A DNA stretch of 64,000 bases from assembly GCF_014191375.1 (NCBI RefSeq), contig NZ_JACHWN010000009.1, forward strand, positions 62,001 through 126,000. The letters run 5' to 3'. The DNA is from Mesorhizobium sp. RMAD-H1 (GTDB taxonomy: Bacteria > Pseudomonadota > Alphaproteobacteria > Rhizobiales > Rhizobiaceae). The notes under the pieces are model-generated. The model saw nothing but the letters and a program-made list of their open reading frames with translations. It searched no databases and had not been told where the DNA came from. The translations under genes were made by a program, and so were the position numbers. The stretch's first letter is position 1; the number at the start of each line of letters is the position of its first letter. Shown one piece after another: positions 53,818 to 62,391 of this stretch.

Positions 53818-55170
53818 TCAGGCGGCCTTGCTGAAGGTTCGGCCGCCCTTGCCGAAATAGGCGTCGAAAGCGGCGGCGACGGCGCGAACGACGAAACGGT
53901 AACGCTCCTCCACGCGGACGACGCCGTCCGAGATGTGAACAAGGCCGTCTCGCCGCAGTTCATCCAGCCGGCGATTGCCTTCGAGAACCAGCGCGGCGTT
54001 GAAGCCGTGCTGTCCGGCGATTGCGCTCACATCCACCGAAAAGTCGCACATGACCCGCTCGATCAGCGCCCCACGGAACCTGTCCTCTTCCGTCAGGCGG
54101 TAGCCCTTGGCGACGGCGAATTCGCCATTCGCGATCCGATCGGCATAAAGGCCGACGGGAACCTCGTTTTGTGCATAGCCCTGCGCAAACTTGCCGATCG
54201 CAGAGGCGCCAAGGCCGATGAGCGTCTTGCAGTCGTCGGTGGTGTAGCCCTGGAAATTGCGATGCAGCCGCCCGGTGCCCCGTGCCAGGGAGAGCTCGTC
54301 GTCGGGCAGGGCGAAATGGTCCAGTCCTATTCTCTGATAGCCGGCCGCCACGAGCGCCTCGGCAATCGCTTCCGCCTGCGCGCTGCGCGCATGCGCAGCG
54401 GGCAGAACCGCTTCATCGATCATCCGCTGATGTTTCTTGAAGGTGGGGATGTGCGCATAGCCGAAGACGGCGAAGCGGTCCGGGCGCATCGCGACCGCGG
54501 CTCTGACCGTTTCCACGCAGGATGCCTCCGTCTGGTGGGGCAGCCCGTAGATCAGATCGAAATTGATCCGGAAAATGCCGGCTTTTCTCAAGTTCTCTAC
54601 CGCCAGCGCCGTGATTTTGACGCTTTGCACCCGGTTGATGGCCTTCTGGACCACCGGGTCGAAGCTCTGGACGCCGAGGCTTGCGCGAGTGATGCCGGCG
54701 TGCCCCAGGGCCTCAGCCATCTCCGGCGTCAGCGTGCGGGGGTCGATCTCGACGGCGGCGTTGAGGTTCCGCGTGCATCCGAGCCGGTTGCGGATCGCAT
54801 CCATGAGCGCGATGAATTCGCCGGGCCGGATGATGGTCGGCGTGCCGCCGCCAAAGTGGACCTCCTCGACGGACAGGCTGTCTCTTCTCGTTCGGCCGAC
54901 CAGTTCGATCTCGCGATGCACCACATCCAGATAATCGAGGATCGGGCGGTCGCGCCTGGTAATGGTGGTGTGGCAGCCGCAGTACCAGCACATCGAGCGG
55001 CAGAAGGGAATGTGGAGGTAGAGCGATGTCGGCTCGCCGGAGGGAATCGCGGTCAGCCAATCGGCATAAACCGCCTTGTCGGGCATTGCCGCGAAATGCG
55101 GCGCCGTCGGGTAGCTGGTGTAGCGCGGCAGGCGCGCTTCACCGTATTTTTCCATGATTGCCTGGGACAT
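53818..55170 (-). CDS. hemN: Oxygen-independent coproporphyrinogen III oxidase
   Basis: Radical SAM enzyme (450 aa) that makes protoporphyrinogen for haem when oxygen is low. The ATG at 55168-55170 follows AGAGGACCCG. The cluster motif is CRSMCWYCGCH near residue 62. HFGGGTPTIIRPGE, the SLGVQSFD segment and the C-terminal HemN domain are present. Placement in the NO island with its own FNR-type box suits the haem demand of NorB and NorC under anoxia. Confidence 0.95.
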   Translation of the reverse strand: MSQAIMEKYGEARLPRYTSYPTAPHFAAMPDKAVYADWLTAIPSGEPTSLYLHIPFCRSMCWYCGCHTTITRRDRPILDYLDVVHREIELVGRTRRDSLSVEEVHFGGGTPTIIRPGEFIALMDAIRNRLGCTRNLNAAVEIDPRTLTPEMAEALGHAGITRASLGVQSFDPVVQKAINRVQSVKITALAVENLRKAGIFRINFDLIYGLPHQTEASCVETVRAAVAMRPDRFAVFGYAHIPTFKKHQRMIDEAVLPAAHARSAQAEAIAEALVAAGYQRIGLDHFALPDDELSLARGTGRLHRNFQGYTTDDCKTLIGLGASAIGKFAQGYAQNEVPVGLYADRIANGEFAVAKGYRLTEEDRFRGALIERVMCDFSVDVSAIAGQHGFNAALVLEGNRRLDELRRDGLVHISDGVVRVEERYRFVVRAVAAAFDAYFGKGGRTFSKAA

Positions 55171-55227
55171 CGGGTCCTCTGCCTTCTTCGATGTGACCCC
55201 GCTTAAGGGGAGGACGGCATGCCGTCT

Positions 55228-55241
55228 TTGAGCAAGCTCAA
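55228..55241. promoter_or_regulatory. FNR/NnrR-type box upstream of hemN
   Basis: TTGAGCAAGCTCAA, a perfect palindrome apart from its centre, lies 58 bp before hemN and about 120 bp before the divergent DUF2249 gene, so it could serve both. Confidence 0.65.
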
Positions 55242-55362
55242 ATGGAAAACGTTTTTGTTTCTGTTTGACCGGCCGCAAATAGCCGCGGCCGGAGGCTGGC
55301 TATGATGGGGCAACTGGGTGGTCCCGCCGTCCGGTCAATGTAGCAGCTTGGGGAAAGCACAC

Positions 55363-55635
55363 ATGCCGAACACCAAAGATATTCCGCTTATCGATGTGCG
55401 GATCATCGCGCCCGCCGAACGCCATCCCAGGATTTTCGGAGCGCTGACCATGCTCGCTCCCGGCGCAAAGATGCATGTCGTCAGCGACCACGATCCCAGG
55501 CCACTGCATTACCAGATCGAGGCGCGCTATCCCGGGCAGTTCCACTGGCAATATCTGGCGCAGGGGCCGGATGTCTGGCGCGTCGAAATCCGCCGGTACG
55601 AAAACACCGGTTGCGATTGCACTTGCGGCGGCTGA
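55363..55635 (+). CDS. DUF2249 protein
   Basis: A 90-residue cytoplasmic protein of the DUF2249 family, which is often found with denitrification and NO-stress genes. PLIDVRIIAPAERHPRIFGAL opens the domain, and HDPRPLHYQIEARYPGQF is the conserved core. It ends in a cysteine pair (CDCTCGG). GGGGAAAG precedes the ATG at 55363. The next gene lies in the same reading frame beyond its TGA stop. Confidence 0.8.
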   Translation: MPNTKDIPLIDVRIIAPAERHPRIFGALTMLAPGAKMHVVSDHDPRPLHYQIEARYPGQFHWQYLAQGPDVWRVEIRRYENTGCDCTCGG

Positions 55636-55658
55636 CCGGCCATATTCGCCGGTAATCC

Positions 55659-56814
55659 GTGCTTCGCCCTGGCATTTTTTGAAGCGCCGCATCGGCCGCT
55701 GTTCGCTCTGGCCGGGTTCTGGGCGTTCACCGCGCCTGCTGTCTGGCTGCTCCCGGGAAGCTTCGGCCCCGATCGCGCTGCCTGGCATGCTCATGAACTC
55801 CTCTTCGGCATGGGTGGCGCGGCGGTGGGTGGCTATCTCCTGACCGCTTTGCCGGCGTGGACCAAGCGAGGGCCTGTTTCCGCAGCCGCTTCCGGAGGAT
55901 TGACCATTCTCTGGCTGGCAGCGCGTTTGACAGCCTTCACCTGGGACTATCTGCCGGCAGCCATCCGTCTGATCGGGATATCGGCCTATTTCGCGGGCCT
56001 GACGGGAGTCCTCGCCTGCCATCTCCTTTCCGCCGGCGTCTGGCATCGTCTCTGGGCGGTGGTCGCAACGAGCATCCTTGGAGGAGCCTCCATCCTGTCC
56101 GGCCCGGGCGATGGGGCGGCAATCAGAAGCACCATGCCCCTGCTGTTTTCCGTGCTGATCATTCTGATCGGCGGCCGCGCCGTGCCCGCCTTCACGCGCC
56201 ACTGGCTCGAGCGTACGGGCGAGCCAGCGCCGATCAAGGATCGGCCATCGTTGTCGCACGCGGCGATCATCGCCATCCTTGGCGCCTGCTGTCTCGATAT
56301 GCAGGAGCATGCGCTTGCCAAAGGCATCCTGCTGATGCTGGCGGCGGCACTGGTGCTTGTTCGGATGAGGCATTGGCGGAGCCTGGAGACCGCACGCTAT
56401 CCGGCCCTCTTCATGATGCATGTCGCCTTCATGTGGACACCGGCCGGGCTGCTGCTCTTGGGCGTCGCATCGATCTTCCCGGACGAGATTCCGGCTCCGA
56501 CGGCCCTGCATGGGCTGACGATGGGGGCCATGGGTACCATGATCCCGAGTTTCATGATGCGGGCCGCCATGACCCGCCGGGGAGGGCGGCTTCTCGTCAG
56601 CCGGACCATGACAGGTGCCTTCATCCTTGTCTGCCTCTCGGCATCGATCAGGCTGTGCGTGGCCTGGCTCCCGGACTTGCCTGTCGATCCCGTCGCGCTG
56701 GCCACCCTGTGCTGGATGGCGGGATGGGGATTGTTTCTTCGGGCCTATCTACCCGCCTTGCGCGGCCCGGTCCAAAGGCCGGTATTGAGCGCATCGCCGA
56801 AGCGTCGGCAGTGA
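55659..56814 (+). CDS. nnrS: NnrS family protein 1, apparent frameshift near its start
   Basis: Multi-helix haem- and copper-containing-type membrane protein of the NnrS family, which protects against NO-related stress. NnrS-like sequence is continuous from about 55681 (FEAPHRPLFALAGFW, then WHAHELLFGMGG) to 56814, about 380 residues. That frame has no ATG, GTG or TTG between the upstream TGA at 55633 and the ATG at 55810, which is inside the conserved WHAHE region. A GTG at 55659 in another frame begins LRPGIF and would join the NnrS frame exactly if the T6 run at 55675-55680 had five T. So the gene is frameshifted, uses slippage, or carries a sequence error. No strong ribosome site is seen at 55659. 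Confidence 0.7.
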
Positions 56815-56821
56815 GAATTGT

Positions 56822-56835
56822 TTGACCATGGACAA
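56822..56835. promoter_or_regulatory. FNR/NnrR-type box upstream of the oxidase-like gene (weak)
   Basis: TTGACCATGGACAA keeps the TTG/CAA core and is a partial palindrome. It lies 8 bp after the nnrS stop and about 128 bp before the next start. Confidence 0.45.
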
Positions 56836-56962
56836 AGAGAAGCCCGCGGATTCCAGGCATGGTTCCCGTCTGATCCGGGAAAGGCCGCGCCATGGATTTC
56901 TTCGTTTCGAATTCGCCTGATCCTGCAGAAGATCGTTTTCCCGCACTCCATGAGGCCGCGTG

Positions 56963-58312
56963 ATGATGGGGGCTGCGATCTCGCGCTCGACCATGAGCTA
57001 TTTTGCGGCCGCACTCGCTTTCCTCATCGCGGCGGAGGGGCTGATGGTGGCCGGCTACGGCTTTCCGGCCGCGCCGGTGGAGGCGCCCGAAACGCTGGTG
57101 CTCGTCCACATGGTGACGATCGGCTGGCTCAGTCTTCTCATATGCGGGGCGCTTTTCCAGTTCGTCCCGGTCTTGGTGGCGAGGCCGCTGAGTTCTCCGG
57201 CCTTGGTCCTGCCGGCATTCATGCTGCTGCTGACCGGCGTGGGATGCCTGCTTGGCGGGTTCCTGCGGCTTGCCGGTGCGCTCGATGTGGATATTCCCCT
57301 GCTTGCATGTGCCGGCATATTGCTGCCGGCGGGCTTCGCGCTCGTCATCCGGGTGATGGCCGGCACGCTTTGGGCCGGCCGGCCGCTGACTTTGCCGGCG
57401 CGTTTCGTGGCGGTCGGGCTTGCATCGCTGGTCGTGGTTGCGCTCCTTGGAGCCTCGCTCGCCTTCATCCTGTCGGGGCTCATGCCGCTTGACCCGATGG
57501 TCGAACTCAAGGCCCGCATCCTGCCCATCCATGCCGTGGCCGGTTTCGGCGGCTGGCTCGGCTTCACGGCCATCGGCGTCAGCTACCGTTTGCTGCCGAT
57601 GTTCATGCTTTCTCCGGAAAGCGAGAGGGCCACCGGCTATTGCGTTTGGTGGTCAGGGAGCGCAGCGTTGCTGCTGATCATCCTCTTCCTCCCCATCTCG
57701 CTGTTTTCCCCTGACGGGGCTGATCTTGTCATCGTTCCGGCCTGCCTCCTCGCCTACTTGACCCTCGGCCTTTATGCCGCCGATCTCGTTTTCTTCTATC
57801 GCCACCGCAAGCGGCGGAAGATGGAACTGAACAGCAAGGCGGCGCTCGGTGCGTTCGGCATGCTCTATCTGGCCGCACTGATGGCCGCCGTGCTCGTCCT
57901 GAACGGAATGCTCGAAGAGCATGCGGGAGCCCTCATCTATCTCATCGTCTTCGGCTGGCTCACCGGGCTCGGGCTGTCGCAGCTCTACAAGATCGTGCCG
58001 TTCCTCACCTGGCTGGAATGCTACGGTCCGGTCATGGGCCGGCAGCCCACCCCGCGTGTCCAGGACATGGTGGTCGAGAAGCGCGACATGCCGTGGTTCG
58101 CCGTCTATTTTCTCGGCGTTCTGGCATGCACGACAGCGCTGCTGGCAAACCAGCCGGCATTATTTCGTGTTCTGGCGCTGATGCCGCTGATGGCGACGAT
58201 CGCCATCGTGGTGGAATTGATCGGCGTCCGCCGCCTTTCGAACATCGCCGCCGACAGGCGTCTGCCGGCGGGTGCGATACGGCCGCGCCTTTTCATGCCG
58301 CGGGTGCTTTAA
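56963..58312 (+). CDS. Polytopic membrane protein resembling oxidase subunit I
   Basis: A 449-residue protein with about twelve hydrophobic helices. Histidines appear in helix contexts recalling haem-copper oxidases (VLVHMVTIGWLSLL near residue 49; LPIHAVAGFGGWLGF near 195). I see no adjacent histidine pair for a copper site, so it is probably not a terminal oxidase. GLSQLYKIVPFLTWLE is a further conserved-looking stretch. The ATG at 56963 follows GAGGCCGCG, a weak site, and 56966 is possible. It sits among NO-response genes and may be a haem-binding or NnrS-like partner; function unknown. Confidence 0.65.
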   Translation: MMGAAISRSTMSYFAAALAFLIAAEGLMVAGYGFPAAPVEAPETLVLVHMVTIGWLSLLICGALFQFVPVLVARPLSSPALVLPAFMLLLTGVGCLLGGFLRLAGALDVDIPLLACAGILLPAGFALVIRVMAGTLWAGRPLTLPARFVAVGLASLVVVALLGASLAFILSGLMPLDPMVELKARILPIHAVAGFGGWLGFTAIGVSYRLLPMFMLSPESERATGYCVWWSGSAALLLIILFLPISLFSPDGADLVIVPACLLAYLTLGLYAADLVFFYRHRKRRKMELNSKAALGAFGMLYLAALMAAVLVLNGMLEEHAGALIYLIVFGWLTGLGLSQLYKIVPFLTWLECYGPVMGRQPTPRVQDMVVEKRDMPWFAVYFLGVLACTTALLANQPALFRVLALMPLMATIAIVVELIGVRRLSNIAADRRLPAGAIRPRLFMPRVL

Positions 58313-58323
58313 TGGAGGAGATC

Positions 58324-58848
58324 ATGACTGCGTCCCCTTACGACCTTGATGTCAGGCCTATCCTGAGGAATGGCGGAGAACCGCTCGGCGCCGTCATGGC
58401 AGCGGTGGCGGCACTGGCGCCCGGCCAGAGCCTGCGGCTCCTTGCGCCTTTCAAGCCGGTGCCGCTCTTTCAGGTTCTCGCCAGCCGCGGCTTCGAACCA
58501 TCGGCGCGGGAAATCGGCGCTGGCGATTGGGAAGTCATCTTCACGCCCACGGCTACGACAGCGCCGGACACCGACCCGAACGGTGCAGCAAGCGGTGCAG
58601 GATGGCCCGAGCCGCTGCTGGAGATGGATAACCGGGACCTCGACCCGCCGGAGCCGATGGTCCGCACGCTCCGGGCAGTCGAGATCCTGGAGCCGGGGCA
58701 GACCTTAGCTGCGCTGTTGCCGCGCGAACCGCTCTTTCTGTTCGAAGAGCTGCAAAGACGCGGCCACAAATGGCGGGGCAGCCTGGAGGCGGACGGCTCT
58801 TACAGGATCGTCATCCGCGCTTCCATCAGCGGTGGGCCACGGACATGA
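58324..58848 (+). CDS. Tandem DUF2249 protein
   Basis: A 174-residue protein with two DUF2249 domains: residues 5-80 (YDLDVRPILRNGGEP, LAPFKPVPLFQVL) and 95-170 (RDLDPPEPMVRTL, LLPREPLFLFEEL), joined by a Thr/Pro/Ala linker. GGAGGAG is well placed before the ATG at 58324. It ends with a 4-bp ATGA overlap into the next gene. The family is tied to anaerobic nitrogen-oxide metabolism by context; its biochemical role is unknown. Confidence 0.82.
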   Translation: MTASPYDLDVRPILRNGGEPLGAVMAAVAALAPGQSLRLLAPFKPVPLFQVLASRGFEPSAREIGAGDWEVIFTPTATTAPDTDPNGAASGAGWPEPLLEMDNRDLDPPEPMVRTLRAVEILEPGQTLAALLPREPLFLFEELQRRGHKWRGSLEADGSYRIVIRASISGGPRT

Positions 58849-59186
58849 ACGTTGCAGCAGGGAATGCGCTCATGGAAGCGGTGCGCGACGCGCTCCGGAT
58901 GGTCATCGATCCGGAGCTGGGAGAAAACCTCGTCGATCTCGGTTTGATCTATGACATAGCGGTTGCCGGCGATGGGGACGCCTATATCGAAATGACGACC
59001 ACGACACGCGGCTGCCCTGCGACAGCCTATCTCAGGGATGCCGTGCACAGGGCGGTTTGGAATGTGCCTGGGATTCACTATGTGGAGGTAAGGCTCACCT
59101 ATGAGCCGCCGTGGCGCCCTGAAATGATGAACGAAACCGCGAAGCGCCATCTGGGCGTTGCCGAGAAAACGGAAAGACAGGCATGA
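58845..59186 (+). CDS. MIP18/DUF59-family metal-sulfur cluster assembly protein
   Basis: A 113-residue protein of the PaaD/SufT-like family. DALRMVIDPELGENLVDLGLIYDI is the family signature (residues 15-38 approximately) and TTRGCPATAYL carries the conserved cysteine. These proteins help deliver iron-sulfur or other metal centres to targets. ATGA overlaps link it to the DUF2249 gene before and the haemoglobin gene after, so the three are co-translated. The target could be an enzyme damaged by NO. Confidence 0.85.
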   Translation: MNVAAGNALMEAVRDALRMVIDPELGENLVDLGLIYDIAVAGDGDAYIEMTTTTRGCPATAYLRDAVHRAVWNVPGIHYVEVRLTYEPPWRPEMMNETAKRHLGVAEKTERQA

Positions 59187-59638
59187 CCGAAAAAGCAAGT
59201 TCCGAGAAGACCATCCTCATCGATGGGGCGCCGTTGCCGGATGTCCTGACCGAGGAGATGATCCACGACGTGGTGCATGGCTTCTACCGTGCGATCCGCG
59301 AGGACGCGCTCCTCGGTCCGATCTTCAATAGCGCGATAGAGCCGGACAGGTGGCCGGACCATCTGGCGAAGATGTGCGACTTCTGGTCCTCCATGCTGCT
59401 GAGGACATCCCGCTATGACGGGCGGCCGCTGCCGGCGCATCTGAGATTCCCCGCGCTCGGCGAAGAGCATTTCCGGCAATGGCTGAAGCTCTTCCGCGCG
59501 ACGGTGACCGAGGCTTGCCCGCCCGAGGTCGCAGCGCTCTTCATGAGCAGGGCGCAGCGGGTCGCACACAGCTTCCGTCTGGCCATCGCGGTCAGCCGCG
59601 GCGAATCCTCCATCGGCATCGAGCCGATCGTGGAATGA
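59183..59638 (+). CDS. Group III truncated haemoglobin
   Basis: A small haem protein of 151 aa that would bind or detoxify NO or oxygen. FYRAIREDALLGPIFN is the first helix region, DHLAKMCDFWSSMLLRTSRYDG is the group III signature, and the proximal histidine is in EEHFRQWLKLF near residue 95. It begins with a 4-bp overlap with the metal-sulfur protein gene. Its place in the NO island supports an NO role. Confidence 0.9.
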   Translation: MTEKASSEKTILIDGAPLPDVLTEEMIHDVVHGFYRAIREDALLGPIFNSAIEPDRWPDHLAKMCDFWSSMLLRTSRYDGRPLPAHLRFPALGEEHFRQWLKLFRATVTEACPPEVAALFMSRAQRVAHSFRLAIAVSRGESSIGIEPIVE

Positions 59639-59656
59639 GATAAGGTCACCAAGACG

Positions 59657-60850
59657 ATGCCAGTCCCCCGCGTGAAGCCGGGAAACTATCCGGCGGTTCT
59701 CTCCTACGGCTTCAGGCCGTTCTTTCTGCTGGGAAGCCTCTATGCCGGGCTTTCCATCCTCCTCTGGCTGCCGCTCTTCCACGGGCAGCTCGAAACGGCG
59801 AGCCTGTTCGCGCCGGTCGACTGGCACATCCATGAGATGCTGTTCGGCTATCTCGCGGCGATCATAACGGGCTTTCTGCTCACCGCGATACCGAACTGGA
59901 CCGGGCGCCTGCCCGTGCAGGGAATGCCGCTGTTCGTGCTCGTGGTCTTATGGCTCGCCGGGCGGCTTGCGGTGGTTTTCTCAGCGCAGATCGGCTGGAC
60001 CGCCGCCGCGACGATCGATTGTGCGTTCCTCCTGGCCGTCGCGGCTGCGGCCGGCGTGGAGATCGTCGCGGGCCGCAACTGGCGCAATCTGAAGGTCCTG
60101 GCGCCGGTCACCATTCTCTTCATGGCGAATGTTCTCTTCCACATCGAAGCGCATCTGGACGGCCTCACGAATGTGAGCCGGCGCCTCGGGATCGGTGCGG
60201 CGCTCATGCTGATCATGATCATCGGCGGAAGGATCATCCCGAGCTTCACGCGCAACTGGCTCGTGCGGGAAAATCCGGGACGCCTGCCGGTGCCGTTCGC
60301 ACGCTTCGACGTGGTGGCGATCGTGATATCGAGCGCGGCCGTGATCGCTTGGGCCTTTCTGCCCGAGCACACCCTTGTCGGGCTGGCGCTCATTGCAGCG
60401 GGCGGCCTCAACCTCCTGCGTCTCATGCGCTGGGCCGGCGACCGGACATTGCGCGATCCGCTCGTTTTCATCCTCCATGTGGCCTATGGCTTCGTGCCGG
60501 CCGGTTTCCTGCTCGCAGGCCTTGCGATCCTCGCGCCCGACACGATCCCGGCCGCTGCCGCGATCCACGCCTTCGGCGCCGGTGCGATGGGAGCGATGAC
60601 GCTTGCCGTGATGGCGCGCGCCACGCTGGGGCATACGGGGCGCGACCTGACCGCCGGTTTCGGCACCTGCATGGTCTTCGTTGCGATCACGTTGTCGGCG
60701 GGCTTGCGCATTGCGGCGGCTTTCACATCCGATACCGCCATGCTGCATGCCTCGGCCGGGCTCTGGGCGGCGGCGTTTCTGGGCTACGCCATTCTCTACG
60801 GGCAGGCGCTGATGACGCCAAGGCTGCGCCCGAAGGCAATGCGGGCGTAA
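59657..60850 (+). CDS. nnrS: NnrS family protein 2
   Basis: Intact NnrS protein, 397 aa, twelve helices. YGFRPFFLLGSLYAGL and WHIHEMLFGYLAAIITGFLLTA are the diagnostic N-terminal motifs. GGRIIPSFTRNWL and HAFGAGAMGAMTLAVMARATLGHTG lie further on and carry the conserved histidines. AAGGTC precedes the ATG. It is paralogous to the damaged copy 4 kb upstream and could cover for it. Confidence 0.92.
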   Translation: MPVPRVKPGNYPAVLSYGFRPFFLLGSLYAGLSILLWLPLFHGQLETASLFAPVDWHIHEMLFGYLAAIITGFLLTAIPNWTGRLPVQGMPLFVLVVLWLAGRLAVVFSAQIGWTAAATIDCAFLLAVAAAAGVEIVAGRNWRNLKVLAPVTILFMANVLFHIEAHLDGLTNVSRRLGIGAALMLIMIIGGRIIPSFTRNWLVRENPGRLPVPFARFDVVAIVISSAAVIAWAFLPEHTLVGLALIAAGGLNLLRLMRWAGDRTLRDPLVFILHVAYGFVPAGFLLAGLAILAPDTIPAAAAIHAFGAGAMGAMTLAVMARATLGHTGRDLTAGFGTCMVFVAITLSAGLRIAAAFTSDTAMLHASAGLWAAAFLGYAILYGQALMTPRLRPKAMRA

Positions 60851-60856
60851 TGCGGC

Positions 60857-61567
60857 TCAAGCCTTCCGGCGCGTGCGCCTGTTTTCGGCGATGAGGGCTA
60901 GCTGAGGCTGGTCGGTGATGATGACTTTCTGCCGTCCGTTGCGAACGATTCCCTCATCCTCCCAGCCACTCAGAAGGCGGCTCACGCTGTGCAGCGTCGT
61001 GCCGGTCATCTCGGCGATATCCTGCCGCGAGATGGGAAAGTCGATCGCGATGCCGTCCTTGGACTTGCGCCCGGCCTGCTGGACGAGGCGCAGGAGCGCG
61101 CGGGCGACCCGCTGCTCGACCTGCTCATTCGAAATCTCCAGGATCCGGTCATGCGTCTCCTGCAGGCGCGTTCCTATCGTGCGGTAGGTACTCGTGCAGA
61201 AGGAGGGGAGCCGTTCCTGCATCTGCGGCCAGATAGCATTGGGCCAGATGAGCACGATGCAGTCGACCGCCGCCACCGCGGTGGCGGGATAGGTGGGCGT
61301 GCCCATGGCTATGGCAATGCCCAGAAGCTCTCCCTCGTTGATGTATCGCACGACGACCTGATCGCCTTCGGGCGAGGTTCTGACCACCCTGACATGGCCT
61401 GAAAGAAGCAGGAAGAAGGACTGCGCGAGCTCCCCTTGCGAGAAAATCGCGCTGTCCCTGGAGTAGCGGGCGGAGCGGGCATGGGAGAGTACGAACTCCA
61501 TCTCGTCCACCGAGAGTTTCTGAAAGGGCGGAAGTCCGGCGATCAGCGATTTGTCCAGATTTGGCAT
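60857..61567 (-). CDS. nnrR: Crp/Fnr-family regulator of the NnrR/DNR type
   Basis: Transcription factor of 236 aa, probably NO-responsive. The cyclic-nucleotide-like domain includes SQGELAQSFFLLLSGHVRVV. The helix-turn-helix reads ISRQDIAEMTGTTLHSVSRLLSGW near residue 180 (shown in part). The N-terminal cysteine cluster of FNR is absent; only isolated cysteines are present, so it should not sense oxygen through an Fe-S cluster. The ATG at 61565-61567 follows TGGAGCG; a longer frame upstream is unlikely. It is the obvious candidate for the TTG-N8-CAA sites in this island. Confidence 0.85.
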   Translation of the reverse strand: MPNLDKSLIAGLPPFQKLSVDEMEFVLSHARSARYSRDSAIFSQGELAQSFFLLLSGHVRVVRTSPEGDQVVVRYINEGELLGIAIAMGTPTYPATAVAAVDCIVLIWPNAIWPQMQERLPSFCTSTYRTIGTRLQETHDRILEISNEQVEQRVARALLRLVQQAGRKSKDGIAIDFPISRQDIAEMTGTTLHSVSRLLSGWEDEGIVRNGRQKVIITDQPQLALIAENRRTRRKA

Positions 61568-61618
61568 GGGCGCTCCAACTGTTTTCGCCAGCATAGCCCA
61601 GGATTTTGCATCCTGAAT

Positions 61619-61632
61619 TTGAGCCAGCGCAA
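61619..61632. promoter_or_regulatory. FNR/NnrR-type box between nnrR and pseudoazurin
   Basis: TTGAGCCAGCGCAA lies 52 bp before nnrR and 72 bp before the pseudoazurin ATG, so it could mediate both activation and autoregulation. Confidence 0.65.
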
Positions 61633-61703
61633 ACATGGCGGGCGGCGGCGTCATTATAAGCCGGGGCAAACGGGTTCACTTCGCTGCATGAAAGGAAACA
61701 ACG

Positions 61704-62141
61704 ATGAGCAGAATCCTTGCCGCCATGGCCCTCGGCATCGCCGCCACATTCGCCGGCAGCGCCGGCGCGGCCGAATTCGAGGTCAAGATGCTGAACAAGG
61801 GCGAGAAGGGCGTCATGGTCTTCGAGCCGGATTTCATCAAGGCCGCGCCGGGCGATACCGTCCGGTTCGTGCCCACCGACAAGGGGCATAGCGCGGAATC
61901 CATCAAGGGAATGATCCCGGACGGGGCGGAGCCTTTCAAGGGCAAGATGAACGAGGAGGTCACCGTCACGCTGACCAAGGAGGGCGTCTATGGCGTGAAG
62001 TGCGCGCCGCATTACGGCATGGGCATGGTCGCGCTCATCGAGGTGGGGACGCCGGACAATCTCGAAGCAGCCAAGGCGGTGAAACATCCGGGCAAGGCAA
62101 AAACCGTTTTTGCCGAGTTGCTGGGACAGGTCGCCAATTAA
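61704..62141 (+). CDS. Pseudoazurin (blue copper protein)
   Basis: Periplasmic electron carrier of 145 aa. The signal peptide ends AGSAGAAEF. The type 1 copper ligands are a histidine in DKGHSAES and Cys, His and Met in [11 protein letters not shown]. Pseudoazurin usually feeds copper nitrite reductase or other denitrification enzymes, and could serve NorC here. GAAAGGAAAC precedes the ATG. No nirK gene is in the window. Confidence 0.95.
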   Translation: MSRILAAMALGIAATFAGSAGAAEFEVKMLNKGEKGVMVFEPDFIKAAPGDTVRFVPTDKGHSAESIKGMIPDGAEPFKGKMNEEVTVTLTKEGVYGVKCAPHYGMGMVALIEVGTPDNLEAAKAVKHPGKAKTVFAELLGQVAN

Positions 62142-62391
62142 GAGGCAAGCGGCGTCGGCGCGAATTCCGAAGCGGGTTTGCGCTGACGCAAGGAAAGAGC
62201 CCGCTTCCGGGTGAGGGTAATGCCAGAACGGCTCCGAGGCTCCGGCCGCATGCCGGTGCCGGACAGATCGGCAAAGAAAGTCCAATGACGGCGTTTCGCA
62301 TCCCGCATCCCGCAGCAGTGCTGATCTCCAGCTTGCGCCTGTGATCTTGATGGATTTCGAGGGCTAAATTACCAGTCCTCGGACGCAGGAT

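Noticed and set aside
62178-62191. TTGCGCTGACGCAA, a further TTG-N8-CAA match
   Set aside because: It lies downstream of pseudoazurin inside a larger hairpin (62169-62207), with no gene start nearby to control.
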